This document shows, piece after piece, positions 8,380 through 16,853 of a DNA stretch of 64,000 bases (position 1 is its first letter; each line of letters starts with the position of its first letter). The notes under the pieces were generated by a model. It saw only the letters and a list, made by a program, of their open reading frames with translations, did not search any database and had not been told where the DNA came from. Position numbers and translations under genes: made by a program. This DNA comes from Nonomuraea gerenzanensis (lineage in GTDB: Bacteria; Actinomycetota; Actinomycetes; Streptosporangiales; Streptosporangiaceae), in the NCBI RefSeq assembly GCF_020215645.1, contig NZ_CP084058.1, positions 9,982,001 to 10,046,000 of the forward strand, written 5' to 3'.

Positions 8380-8943
8380 ATGTCTGCGCGCGGCCGCAAG
8401 CCCGACCCCACGGTCGACCACCGCATCAGGCAGGCCGCTGCCGGGCTGGTGCTCTCTCACGGTCTCGACTTCACCATGGACGACGTCGCAGCGGCGGCAG
8501 GCGTGGGCAGAGCCAGCGTGTTCCGCCGCTACGCCTCCAAGCGCGACATGCTGCTCGAAACGCTCACCGGCCTGATGAACGCGCACGTCGCCATCCCCGA
8601 CACCGGCTCCCTGGAGGGCGACCTGCGCGTGGTGGTCGCCGACACGCTCGCCCTGTGGCACCAGCCGGGCGTGGCCCGCATGGCCAAGCAGGTGTACGGC
8701 GAGGCGGGCCGCGACCCGGCCGTGGCCGAGCTGATCCGCACCTCGATGCGCACCCGGATGGAGCGGTCGTGGGTGGTCTACGAGCGCGCGATCGAGCGCG
8801 GCGAGCTGCCGCCGAACGCCGACCTGTGGCTGCTCACGGACCTGTTCACCGGCTTCGTCGCCTACCGGGGGCTCCTGGATCTTCCGCTGCCCGATCCGGA
8901 GGAGATCGTGCAGGTCCTGCTGCACGGCTTTACGCCCGCTTGA
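8380..8943 (+). CDS. TetR-family transcriptional regulator
   Basis: This 187-aa protein has an N-terminal helix-turn-helix (FTMDDVAAAAGVGRASVFRRY) and an all-helical C-terminal ligand domain. It probably represses itself and the divergent FAD monooxygenase (and perhaps the Rieske gene behind it) through the palindromes in the shared 50-bp spacer, and releases DNA on binding a pathway compound. The start is supported by AGGAG 7 nt upstream. Confidence 0.9.
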   Translation: MSARGRKPDPTVDHRIRQAAAGLVLSHGLDFTMDDVAAAAGVGRASVFRRYASKRDMLLETLTGLMNAHVAIPDTGSLEGDLRVVVADTLALWHQPGVARMAKQVYGEAGRDPAVAELIRTSMRTRMERSWVVYERAIERGELPPNADLWLLTDLFTGFVAYRGLLDLPLPDPEEIVQVLLHGFTPA

Positions 8944-8997
8944 TACCCGTGGTGTTAGTGGGGTGCAAGCGGCGGTCAAGTCTGGGCCCATAATGTT

Positions 8998-9024
8998 CCC
9001 TTCGTTCGCTAAACCTACGAAGGG
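8998..9024. promoter_or_regulatory. Inverted repeat in the 5' region of the lipoprotein gene
   Basis: CCCTTCG and CGAAGGG (7-bp perfect arms, 13-nt loop) end 8 nt before the ATG at 9033. The right arm contains the only ribosome-binding-like AAGGG, so a hairpin could mask it; a protein-binding dyad is equally possible. CATAAT at 8989-8994 is a plausible -10 just upstream. Confidence 0.4.
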
Positions 9025-9032
9025 CACGGATA

Positions 9033-9407
9033 ATGACTCCCCCTCGTCGTCGCCTCGCCGTCGCGGCCGCGACGCTGACCATTGCCGCTTTCACCACCGC
9101 CTGTGGTGCGATCGGCCAGGCTGTTGACTGCACTCAGGTCAGCCAGGAGATCACCAAGATCACCACCGAGTACAGCAGCTCCCTGAGCAGCGCCGCCACC
9201 GATCCCGCGGCCATCGACAAGGCGAGCCAGGAGACCGCCGACAAGCTCAAGTCACTCGCGAGCAAGTACGACGGCGACCTCGCCAGCGCGGTGAACGACA
9301 TGGCCGCTCTCTTCGAGGGCATCAAGTCCGACAACATCGCCGCCGCGTCGGACACCATGAGCAAGATTCCCGACATCCAGGCCAAGATCGTCAGCGCCTG
9401 CGGCTGA
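9033..9407 (+). CDS. Small secreted lipoprotein, unknown function
   Basis: This 124-aa protein starts with a twin-positive signal peptide and a lipobox ending TTAC (Cys about residue 24), so it should be lipid-anchored outside the membrane. The mature part is short, helical and alanine/serine/lysine-rich, with two further cysteines (VDC near the start and SAC at the end). No family is recognised. The gene stands alone between the TetR gene and a long spacer. Confidence 0.8.
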   Translation: MTPPRRRLAVAAATLTIAAFTTACGAIGQAVDCTQVSQEITKITTEYSSSLSSAATDPAAIDKASQETADKLKSLASKYDGDLASAVNDMAALFEGIKSDNIAAASDTMSKIPDIQAKIVSACG

Positions 9408-9487
9408 TTCGGGCTCGCGGCCGACGCGCGACCGCCTGTGGGGGGCAGGTCGGAGCGGGTGGCCGCGTCGTGACGGGCAAGACCGGC

Positions 9488-9553
9488 GTGGCGCGAGCGT
9501 AGGGGGCGCGCCACCTGCCGGAGGGGCGTGGCGCAGCTTGGGGGGCGTGCCAC
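9488..9553. repeat. Two tandem hairpins, 40-nt period
   Basis: GTGGCGCG ... CGCGCCAC (9488-9514) is followed by a copy GTGGCGC ... GTGCCAC (9528-9553). They lie in the 227-nt gene-free stretch 9408-9634 between convergent genes and may help terminate or stabilise transcripts. Confidence 0.6.
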
Positions 9554-9581
9554 CCCCTCACACCGCCCGTCACGGTCTTCA

Positions 9582-9618
9582 GGCCACCGCGTGCGCCTCA
9601 GGCGCCGCGGTGGCCTTT
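9582..9618. terminator. Strong hairpin between convergent genes
   Basis: GGCCACCGCG pairs perfectly with CGCGGTGGCC over a 14-nt loop and is followed by TTT. It can serve the lipoprotein gene on one strand and the glycosyltransferase gene on the other. Confidence 0.7.
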
Positions 9619-9634
9619 CGCGTTCAGGCCGGTT

Positions 9635-10768
9635 TCATGCCCCGGGCCTGCTCGTAGGCCCGCTCGAATGCATGCCCCGGGCCTGCTCGTAGGCCCGCTC
9701 GAACCCTTCGAGCACCGTCGGCCACGACCCGGCCGCCGGCAGCGTCGCCCGGTTGTGCGCCGCGATGGACTCGCGCAGCTCGGCGTCGGCGCACAGCCGC
9801 GCCACCGCCCTGGCCAGATCGCCGAGCGTGCGCCCGAGCAGCCCCTCGGTGCCGTCCTTGACGAAGTCGGCGACCCCGCTCTGCGCCCTGGCCACCACCG
9901 GCACCCCCGCGGCCCGCGCCTCCAGCGCCGCGATGCCGAACGACTCGCGCGGCGCCGGCGCCACGAACACGTCGGCCGACTCCAGCACCTTGGCGATCTG
10001 CTCGCGGGTGTGCCGCCCGGGCAGCGAGACCCAGCCGCTCATGCCGTGCCGGTCGAGGAAGCGCGCCATCTGGCCCCGAGCGGGCCCGTCGCCGACGATC
10101 GTGGCCCGCATGGGGATCCGGGAGGGCACCCGCGCCCGGGCCGCCTGGAGCAGCTTCAGCAGGCGCACGGGCTGCTTGCGCGGCGCCAACCGGCCCACGG
10201 CCACGATGTGCACCTCCTCCGACGCCTCACGCCGCCGGCCGGGAGGCGGCGCCCAGCCCGAGAGGTCGAGCCCGTTGGACACCACCCGCACCGGCACCGC
10301 CGGCCCCGCCACCGCCCTGATGGGAGCCGCCGCGGCGGTGCTGACCGTGGTGGCCACCAGCCGCCAGCGCTGCCACCCGTACACCAGGCGCAGCAGCCGG
10401 TACATCGCCCGCGTCACCGGATCCCACATGCTGTGCACGGTCACCACGCACGGCACCCCCGCGCGGAACGCCGCCCGCACCCCCATCCACGCGAACGGCG
10501 AGACCGCCCCCGCGTGCACGTGCACCACATCGGGACGCGCCGAGGCGATGCGGCGTGTGAGATGCCCCACCCCGAACGGGTGCACGGGCAGGTCGAACGG
10601 CATCTTCGCGACGATCCTGTGCACCCCGGGCAGCGGCTCCCCCCTGGTCGCGGTGGCCACCGACACCTCGTGGCCCGCCTCCCGCTGGGTCCGCACGAGA
10701 TCGGCGACCTGGACCTCGATCCCCCCGAGTCGCGGCAGGTAACAGTCACTCACGTGAAAGATCCGCAC
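9635..10768 (-). CDS. Glycosyltransferase family 4 (GT-B fold)
   Basis: This 377-aa cytoplasmic enzyme has the N-terminal domain signature FHVSDCYLPRLGGIEVQV and the C-terminal nucleotide-sugar site (VAVGRLAPRKQP ... PAPRESFGIAALEARAAGVPVV, with the E-x7-E pattern). It probably adds a sugar to a lipid or small acceptor. I place the start at the GTG at 10768, where family homology begins; a GTG at 10801 would overlap the divergent gene. A 35-bp tandem duplication at the 3' end has shifted the frame of the last codons: the unduplicated frame would end ARGMKPA, the present one ends GMHSSGPTSRPGA. The catalytic core is unaffected. Confidence 0.88.
   Translation of the reverse strand: MRIFHVSDCYLPRLGGIEVQVADLVRTQREAGHEVSVATATRGEPLPGVHRIVAKMPFDLPVHPFGVGHLTRRIASARPDVVHVHAGAVSPFAWMGVRAAFRAGVPCVVTVHSMWDPVTRAMYRLLRLVYGWQRWRLVATTVSTAAAAPIRAVAGPAVPVRVVSNGLDLSGWAPPPGRRREASEEVHIVAVGRLAPRKQPVRLLKLLQAARARVPSRIPMRATIVGDGPARGQMARFLDRHGMSGWVSLPGRHTREQIAKVLESADVFVAPAPRESFGIAALEARAAGVPVVARAQSGVADFVKDGTEGLLGRTLGDLARAVARLCADAELRESIAAHNRATLPAAGSWPTVLEGFERAYEQARGMHSSGPTSRPGA
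9636..9703. repeat. 35-bp tandem duplication at the 3' end of the glycosyltransferase gene
   Basis: A 33-nt block beginning CATGCCCCGGGCC occurs at 9636-9668 and again, identically, at 9671-9703. The period of 35 is not a multiple of three, so the copy changes the reading frame and supplies the present stop codon. Perfect identity suggests a recent event. Confidence 0.9.
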
Positions 10769-10772
10769 CCCT

Positions 10773-10788
10773 CCCAGACTAATCTGGG
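10773..10788. promoter_or_regulatory. Bidirectional leaderless promoter in a palindrome
   Basis: The 23-bp spacer between two divergent GTG starts holds the perfect dyad CCCAGA-CTAA-TCTGGG. Reading right it contains TAATCT (10780-10785) 6 nt before the GTG at 10792. Reading left it contains TAGTCT 7 nt before the GTG at 10768. Both are good -10 elements for leaderless transcripts, and they overlap, so polymerase cannot occupy both at once. Confidence 0.6.
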
Positions 10789-10791
10789 CGT

Positions 10792-11610
10792 GTGCCTCCA
10801 CGTACCGCTGTGTTCTTCCATGCCCACCCCGACGACGAGGCCCTGCTGACGGCGGGCACCATGGCGATGCTCGCCGCCGAGGGGCACCGCGTGGTGCTCG
10901 TGGTGGCCACGGCGGGCGAGCGCGGCCTGGCCGAGATGGAGCCGGGCGAGGCGCTGGGCGAGACCCGGCTCAAGGAGCTCTACGAGTCGGCCGCGCTGCT
11001 CGGCTGCGCCCGCGTCGAGTGTCTCGGCTACGGCGACTCCGGGCTGAGCCCCAAGGGCGGCAGCGCCGAGGAGCGGCCCGACAACGCCTTCATCGACGCC
11101 GACACCGAGGAGGCCGCCAAGGCGCTGGCCGCGATCCTCCAGGAGGAGCAGGCCGACCTGCTGGCCATCTACGACCCGGCGGGCGGCTACGGGCACCCCG
11201 ACCACGTGCAGGTGCACCGGGTCGGCAAGCGGGCGGCCGGGATCGCGGGCACGGAGATCGTCCTGGAGGCGACGGTCAACCGCGACCCGCTGCTGCGGCT
11301 GCTGCGGGTGGCGGGCCGGTTCTACAAGTTCCCGCCGGAGTTCGACGTACGCACGTTCGAGAGCGCGTACTCACCGGGCGAGGCGATCACCCACCGCGTC
11401 AACGTCCGCGGATACACCAGGCAGAAGCGGGCCTCCATGGCCGCGCACGCCTCCCAGGCCAGCGGCGGCGACAGCGACCGCACGCTCGCCGTGATGCTCA
11501 AGGTGCCCCGCCCGCTCTACCGTTTCGTCTTCGGCACCGAGTGGTACGTCCGCCGCGACCTGCCCCCCGGCGCCCGCCTCACTCATCCCTTCGACCGGTG
11601 GCCCAGCTAG
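10792..11610 (+). CDS. PIG-L family (LmbE-like) zinc deacetylase
   Basis: This 272-aa protein starts with the zinc-binding motif HAHPDDE and later has HPDHVQVHRVG, the third ligand region. PIG-L enzymes remove acetyl groups from N-acetylglucosaminyl compounds such as mycothiol precursors or glycolipids. The divergent glycosyltransferase and the following flippase-like gene suggest a shared role in making or moving a sugar-lipid. An MshB-type role is possible but the context is not that of known mycothiol genes. The GTG start looks leaderless. Confidence 0.85.
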   Translation: MPPRTAVFFHAHPDDEALLTAGTMAMLAAEGHRVVLVVATAGERGLAEMEPGEALGETRLKELYESAALLGCARVECLGYGDSGLSPKGGSAEERPDNAFIDADTEEAAKALAAILQEEQADLLAIYDPAGGYGHPDHVQVHRVGKRAAGIAGTEIVLEATVNRDPLLRLLRVAGRFYKFPPEFDVRTFESAYSPGEAITHRVNVRGYTRQKRASMAAHASQASGGDSDRTLAVMLKVPRPLYRFVFGTEWYVRRDLPPGARLTHPFDRWPS

Positions 11611-11660
11611 TACTTCAGAACGACGAGGCCGCCCGCCGCCACGCGGCAGACTGGACCCCG

Positions 11661-12722
11661 ATGAAGAACAAGTGGCTGCAGATCGCCCTGTCCGTGCTGT
11701 CGCTCGGCCTGGCCGTGCTGCTCGTGGTCTACCTCCCCCAGATCGTGCAGGCGCTGACCGGCAAGCCGGTCTCCTGGGCGGAGATCGGCCGGGTGTTCGG
11801 CGCGCTCGACGCCGGGGAGATCGCGCTGATGGCCGGGCTGTGGCTGCTCAGCCTGCTGGCCTACACGTTCGTGCTGACCAACTCCCTGCCCGGCCTGAAC
11901 AACCTCCAGGGCCTGGCGCTCAACGCGGCGGGCAGCGCGGTCAGCAACCTGCTGCCGTTCGGCGGCGCCGTCGGCGTGGCGCTGTCGTGGGCGATGACCA
12001 AGGGCTGGGGCTTCACCAGCCGCGCGTTCGTGGTCATGACGCTGGTGAGCGGCGTGTGGAACACCTTGTTCAGGTTCATCCTGCCCGCGGTCGGGATCAT
12101 CGCGCTGCTCATCGCCGGGCAGGCGCCCAACGCCACCGTCGCCAACGCGGGCTGGACGGGCGCGATCTCGATCATCGTGCTCTGCGTGGTCGTGGCCGTC
12201 GCGCTCTACTGGGAGCGCGCCGCAGTCTGGCTCGGCAAGGGACTCGACGCGGTGACCCGGCTGCTGCGGCTGAAGGTGCACGCCTCCGCGGCCTTCCACC
12301 GCCTGCGGGCCGACACCGCGGGCGTGGTGCGCACCCGGTGGCCCGGGCTGTCGCTGGGCATGCTTTTCTTCCTCGGTTTCCAGTGGGGAATCATGGCGGT
12401 CTGCATGCAGGTCACCGGCGCCTGGCCCGGCCTGGCCCAGTCGATCGCCGTCTTCGCCCTGTCGCGGGTGCTCACCAGCGCCCTGATCACGCCCAGCGGG
12501 GCGGGGATCATGGAGGGCGGCGTGGTGCTCCTGCTGACCTCCGCCTTCGGCGTGCCGGTCGCTCCGGCGACCGCGACCGCACTGCTTTTCGGCTTCTGGA
12601 CTTACACTATCGAGATCCCGTTCGGCGGCCTGGCACTGGGCGCATGGGCGCTGCTGCGCAGGCGCAACGGCCGGAACGCCGGCGCGGAGCCCCCGTCCGC
12701 GATCTCGAAGGCCACCCAGTGA
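11661..12722 (+). CDS. LPG-synthase transmembrane-domain protein (flippase-like, UPF0104)
   Basis: This 353-aa polytopic protein has about eight helices and carries the family features LLPFGGAVGVALSW and LITPSGAGIMEGGVVLLL. The domain is the membrane half of lysylphosphatidylglycerol synthase (MprF) without the tRNA-dependent catalytic half, and stand-alone versions are thought to move lipids or lipid-linked sugars. It lies 50 bp after the PIG-L gene. The ATG at 11661 begins the hydrophobic sequence; the in-frame extension upstream is inside the previous gene. Confidence 0.85.
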   Translation: MKNKWLQIALSVLSLGLAVLLVVYLPQIVQALTGKPVSWAEIGRVFGALDAGEIALMAGLWLLSLLAYTFVLTNSLPGLNNLQGLALNAAGSAVSNLLPFGGAVGVALSWAMTKGWGFTSRAFVVMTLVSGVWNTLFRFILPAVGIIALLIAGQAPNATVANAGWTGAISIIVLCVVVAVALYWERAAVWLGKGLDAVTRLLRLKVHASAAFHRLRADTAGVVRTRWPGLSLGMLFFLGFQWGIMAVCMQVTGAWPGLAQSIAVFALSRVLTSALITPSGAGIMEGGVVLLLTSAFGVPVAPATATALLFGFWTYTIEIPFGGLALGAWALLRRRNGRNAGAEPPSAISKATQ

Positions 12723-12760
12723 CAATCCCAAACCCATCGCGTGCTAATCGACCACGGGCC

Positions 12761-12790
12761 TTGTGCGTGATTCGCAGGCCCGCATAGCGT
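12761..12790 (+). promoter_or_regulatory. Candidate promoter of the BTAD regulator gene
   Basis: TTGTGC (12761-12766) and TAGCGT (12785-12790) are 18 bp apart, with the ATG at 12801. The elements are only partly canonical. Confidence 0.35.
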
Positions 12791-12800
12791 GGCGGCTGAC

Positions 12801-15800
12801 ATGGTGGCGTTCCGAGTTCTGGGGCCAGTCGAGGCGTACGAACACGACGACGAACTCGACCTCGGCGGGTTGCGGCAGCGGGCCGTCCTCGCCCGACTTC
12901 TCGTGGCCAGAGGTCAGGTCGTGCCGGTTGACACGCTTCTTTACGATCTGTGGGACGACGACGCGGCCAAGGGCGCGCAGTCGGGGCTGCAGGTCTACAT
13001 CTCGCGCCTGCGCCGCGTGCTGGAGCCCGGCCGCCCGCGCGGCGGGCCCAACCGGCTGCTGGTGACGGTCGCGTCCGGCTACGCGCTGCGCGTGGCCCCC
13101 GACCAGGTCGACGCGCTGCGCTTCGAGCAGCTCGTCCGCGCGGCCGGCGAGCACCTGGAAGAGGGTGACCCGCAGTCCGCCCGCGACCGTCTGGAGAAGG
13201 CGCTGGGGCTGTGGCGCGGCACCCCCTACTCCGACTTCGCCGACCAGGCGTGGGCCGAGGCCGAGGTCAACCGGCTGACGGAGCTGCGCCTGGTCTCCCG
13301 TGAGCGGCACGCCGACACGGGCCTGCGGCTCGGCCTGCACGCCGAGACCGTGCCCGACCTGGAGGCGCTGACCACCGAGCACCCGCTGCGCGAGGAGGGC
13401 TGGCGGCTGCTGGCGCTGGGCCTCTACCGCTGCGGCCGGCAGGGCGACGCGCTGGCCGCGCTGCGCCGCGCCAGGAACATCCTGGCCGACGAGCTGGGCA
13501 TCGACCCCGGCCCCGCGCTGCGCAAGCTGGAGTCCGACATCCTGGCCCAGGCGCCCGAGCTGGAGCTGGCGCCCGCCCCCGCGCGGGCGCCGCGGCCCGC
13601 CGCGCCGGTCAGCGACACCTGGCCGCCGCGTCCCGCCGCCCCCATCGAGCCGCCGCCGCTGGAGCCCGAGCCGTTCGTCGGCCGCGACGCCGAGCTGACC
13701 AGGCTGACCACGGCCGCCTCGCGCACCGGCCGGTTCCAGGTCGCGATCGTGACCGGCGTCGCGGGCGCGGGCAAGACCACGCTGCTGCGCCAGCTGGAGA
13801 GCAGGCTGGGCGGCGACGGGTGGATCACCGCCTCCGGCGCCTGCCCCGACTCCAGCGCCACCCCGCCCGGCTGGGCCTGGGTGGAGATCCTGCGCACGCT
13901 CATCGGCATGACGGGCGCGGGCGAGTACGCCCAGCTCCTCGCGCCGCTGCTCGACGACGCCGCCCCCGACCCCGACGAGGACGAGGCGTCCGGCGGGTTC
14001 CGGCTGCACCGTGCGGTCGGCGGTTACCTGGCGGGCGTGGCGCGGCGCGGCCCCGTCCTGCTGACGCTGGAGGACCTGCACTGGGCCGACGACCAGACGC
14101 TCGCGCTGCTGCGGGCGCTGCCGAGCCTGCTGGCGACCAGCCGGGTGCTGCTCGTCGTGACGTGCAGGGAGAGCGAGCTCGACGACCGCCAGTCCGACGT
14201 GCTGGCCTCGCTGGCCAGGCTGGGGCCGCTGCGGGTGGGGCTGTCGGGGCTCGACCCGAAGGCCGTGGCCGAGCTGGTCAAGGCCACCTGCGTACGCGAG
14301 ATCGACGAGGACGCGGTCGAGTCGATCGTGGAGCGCACGGGCGGCAACCCGTTCTTCGTCCGCGAGACCGTGCGCCTGCTCGACGCCGAGGGCGCGGCCG
14401 ACCGGGCCAGCGCCACCGAGGTGCTCTCCCAGGTGCCGTCGGGCGTGCGCGACGTGCTGCGGCGGCGCATCTCGCGGCTGCCCGCCGGGGCGCAGCAGAT
14501 CCTGCTGCAGGCCGCGGTGATCGGCCGCGACGTCGACCTCGACGTGCTGGTCGCGGTGGCCGTGGACGAGGAGTCGGTGATCGAGGCCGTCGAGGCGGCG
14601 CTGCTGGCGGGCCTGGTCACCGAGCCGGGCCCCGGGATGCTGCGCTTCGACCACGACCTCGTCCGCGACACGATCTACTCCGACGCCTCCAGGCTGCGCC
14701 GCACCCGGCTGCACGCCGCCGTGGCCTCGGTCATCGAGCAGCGCACGCCGTCCGACGTCTCGGCGCTGGCCCACCACTACTACCTGGCCGACGCCGCCGA
14801 CAAGGCGGTGCACTACGCGGGCCTGGCGGCCGAGCAGGCCGAGCGGCGCTTCGCGCACCGCGAGGCGGCCACGCTGTGGGAGCAGGCCATCGCCGCCTTC
14901 GACCGCTCGCGCGGCGACGAGCAGAGCGGCGAGCAGCGGCCCGAGCGGGCCAAGGAGCGGCTGCGGCTGATGCTGCGCCAGATCAGGGCGCTGGCCCTGT
15001 GCGGCGACATGCACGCGGCCCGGCTGCTGCGGCGCCAGGCCATGGACGCCGCGCTGCCGCTGGGTGACCTGGAGATCACCGCGAAGGTGGCGGCGTCGCT
15101 GGCCGTGCCGCACAAGGGCATGGCGCGCGACTTCACCCGCACCGCGTGGGAGATCGTGGACGTCACCGAGAAGGCGCTCATGGAGCTGCCCGCGGGCGAG
15201 CAGCGGCTGCGGGCCAGCCTGCTGACCACGCTGGCGCTGGAGCTGGAGGGCTCCTCCTCGCCCGAGCGGGGCCGGCAGGCGTCGCTGGAGGCGCTGGAGC
15301 TGGCCCGGCAGAGCGGCGACCCGGCGCTGATCGCGGCGGCGCTGAGCGGGCGGCTGCGGCAGTCCTACGACATCCCCGCCGTCGACACGCGCGAGAGCAT
15401 CGGCAGGGAGCTGCTGGAGGTCGCCCAGATCTCCGGGCAGATGGCCACGCAGGCGCTGGCCCACCTGGTGCTGCTGGAGTGCGCGGCGGCCAGGGGCGAG
15501 TTCAGCGTGGCCGACGAGCACGCGGCGGCGGCCGACCGCCTGGCCAAGCAGTACGATCTGTCGGCGCCCGCCGCGGTCGTGGTCTGGTACCGGGGCCAGC
15601 GGCAGATGATCGCCGGCGACTACGAGGGCGCCGAGCGGTCCTACGCGGAGGCGGCCAGGATGACCGCGCGGGCGGGCATGCTGGAGGGCCGCCAGGACCT
15701 GCCACTGATCACCAGGTTCTGCCTGCACCTGGTGGCCGGGCGGGCGGCCGAGATGGTGGACCTGCTGGCCGAGGCGCACATGCGGGGCGCCAAGTGGACG

Positions 15801-16202
15801 CTCGACGCGTACGCGCTGGCGCTGGCCTCGGCCGGGCACCAGAGCGACGCCAGGGCGGTGGCCGCGACCCGGCCGCCCGTGCGCCCCGACTTCCTGTACG
15901 AGCTGGCGATGACCTGGCGGGCGCTGGCCGGGATGCTGCTCGACGACCGGGAGCGGATGGTCGACTGCTACGACAAGCTCAAGCCGTTCGCCGACCGGGT
16001 GGCGGGCGCGGGCACCGGCGTGGTGGCGCTGTGGCCGGTCGCGCTGACGCTCGGCGACCTGGCCATCCGCCTGGGCCAGCCGGAGGCCGCGCGCGAGCAC
16101 TACGAGAAGGCGCTGGAGGTGGCCGAGCGGGTGGGTGTGCCGCGCTGGGTGGAGGCCGCCAGGCAGTCGGTCAGCAGCTCACCTGGAAACGGTCGCTCGT
16201 GA
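12801..16202 (+). CDS. Large BTAD/AAA-ATPase transcriptional regulator (SARP-LAL type)
   Basis: This is a 1133-aa regulator. Residues 1-100 form an OmpR-like winged helix (FRVLGPVEAY ... GLRQRAVLARLLV ... VYISRLRRVLEP). A BTAD helical domain spans about 100-245. After a proline-rich linker comes an NTPase with Walker A GVAGAGKTTLL (about 318-328) and Walker B LLTLEDLHWAD, then TPR-like helices to the end. Family members are ATP-dependent activators of secondary metabolism or stress genes. No obvious target cluster is adjacent, so it may act elsewhere. A GTG 12 nt upstream is an alternative start. The 3' end overlaps the convergent gene by 32 nt. Confidence 0.9.
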   Translation: MVAFRVLGPVEAYEHDDELDLGGLRQRAVLARLLVARGQVVPVDTLLYDLWDDDAAKGAQSGLQVYISRLRRVLEPGRPRGGPNRLLVTVASGYALRVAPDQVDALRFEQLVRAAGEHLEEGDPQSARDRLEKALGLWRGTPYSDFADQAWAEAEVNRLTELRLVSRERHADTGLRLGLHAETVPDLEALTTEHPLREEGWRLLALGLYRCGRQGDALAALRRARNILADELGIDPGPALRKLESDILAQAPELELAPAPARAPRPAAPVSDTWPPRPAAPIEPPPLEPEPFVGRDAELTRLTTAASRTGRFQVAIVTGVAGAGKTTLLRQLESRLGGDGWITASGACPDSSATPPGWAWVEILRTLIGMTGAGEYAQLLAPLLDDAAPDPDEDEASGGFRLHRAVGGYLAGVARRGPVLLTLEDLHWADDQTLALLRALPSLLATSRVLLVVTCRESELDDRQSDVLASLARLGPLRVGLSGLDPKAVAELVKATCVREIDEDAVESIVERTGGNPFFVRETVRLLDAEGAADRASATEVLSQVPSGVRDVLRRRISRLPAGAQQILLQAAVIGRDVDLDVLVAVAVDEESVIEAVEAALLAGLVTEPGPGMLRFDHDLVRDTIYSDASRLRRTRLHAAVASVIEQRTPSDVSALAHHYYLADAADKAVHYAGLAAEQAERRFAHREAATLWEQAIAAFDRSRGDEQSGEQRPERAKERLRLMLRQIRALALCGDMHAARLLRRQAMDAALPLGDLEITAKVAASLAVPHKGMARDFTRTAWEIVDVTEKALMELPAGEQRLRASLLTTLALELEGSSSPERGRQASLEALELARQSGDPALIAAALSGRLRQSYDIPAVDTRESIGRELLEVAQISGQMATQALAHLVLLECAAARGEFSVADEHAAAADRLAKQYDLSAPAAVVVWYRGQRQMIAGDYEGAERSYAEAARMTARAGMLEGRQDLPLITRFCLHLVAGRAAEMVDLLAEAHMRGAKWTLDAYALALASAGHQSDARAVAATRPPVRPDFLYELAMTWRALAGMLLDDRERMVDCYDKLKPFADRVAGAGTGVVALWPVALTLGDLAIRLGQPEAAREHYEKALEVAERVGVPRWVEAARQSVSSSPGNGRS

Positions 16203-16683
16203 CCGGCTCGGCACCCTCGACCGCCAGCTCGATCCGGTACCAGCCCGGGTTGCCGGTGACCTGGGGGTGCCACTCGACCGTCCGCTCGGGAGCGGCGAAG
16301 CCGTCGTGGTCGGCCAGGTAGGTGCGCCAGGTCTTGGCCGACGGGCTCCAGCGGGCCAGCCGCCAGCTGTAGAAGACCGAGCCGGCGGGGCCGGGGCGCG
16401 CCACGCGGCTGCGCGCCACGTAGGACTTGGTGCAGCCGGGGCCCGCCTCGGTCAGCACGGCCACCGTCACCTTGCCCGCCGTGACGACCTGCTCGGCCGG
16501 GGCCGTGATGGGCAGCTCGCGGGCCGACAGGGTGACCTGGGTGGCGGGCTCGGCGATCGTCGTGCCGGCGTTACTGTAGGCGGTGAAGCCGACGTAGGCG
16601 CTGGTGAAGGCCAGGGCCGCCACGAACAACTTGGCGGCGTTGGCGGTCCCGCTGGTGAGGACGGCTGCGCTTCTCGTCGACAT
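16171..16683 (-). CDS. Secreted or membrane-anchored hypothetical protein
   Basis: This 170-aa protein has an N-terminal hydrophobic segment (about residues 15-36) serving as signal or anchor. The remaining beta-rich extracellular domain has two cysteines (GPGC and the terminal VSC) that could form a disulphide. No family recognised. The ATG at 16683 is chosen because a GAGGGG site precedes it; an upstream in-frame ATG (16755) lacks one. Its 3' end overlaps the convergent BTAD regulator gene. Confidence 0.7.
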   Translation of the reverse strand: MSTRSAAVLTSGTANAAKLFVAALAFTSAYVGFTAYSNAGTTIAEPATQVTLSARELPITAPAEQVVTAGKVTVAVLTEAGPGCTKSYVARSRVARPGPAGSVFYSWRLARWSPSAKTWRTYLADHDGFAAPERTVEWHPQVTGNPGWYRIELAVEGAEPVTSDRFQVSC

Positions 16684-16807
16684 CTTCAACACCCCTCTTG
16701 GCTCATCCCAAGAGTGAGGGTGGGTGGTTGAGTGCTGGTTGTCGGCGGGTTGCACCTTTTGCGGGAGGCTTGCAAGGGCGGTGTGGCCCTGGCTCGCACC
16801 TGAAGGG

Positions 16808-16826
16808 TAAGGTAAGGCTGGCCTTA
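16808..16826 (+). promoter_or_regulatory. Iron box (DtxR/IdeR/DmdR-type operator)
   Basis: TAAGGTAAGGCTGGCCTTA matches 17 of 19 positions of the established actinobacterial iron-box consensus TWAGGTWAGSCTWACCTWA. It ends 27 nt before the ATG of the DedA-like gene, where a bound repressor would block transcription. It predicts induction of that gene under iron starvation. Confidence 0.65.
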
Positions 16827-16853
16827 GGTTTGTGGAGGGGTGGTGGGCCGGGC

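Noticed and set aside
9635..11610. Glycosyltransferase plus PIG-L deacetylase as mshA/mshB of mycothiol synthesis
   Set aside because: Both families are broad, the genes are divergent, and a flippase-like gene follows. Nothing in the sequence singles out mycothiol enzymes.
12744..16100. 1118-codon open frame antisense to the BTAD regulator gene
   Set aside because: Composition is extreme (His/Arg/Gln/Gly-rich), no domain is seen, and it mirrors third-position GC of the real gene on the other strand.
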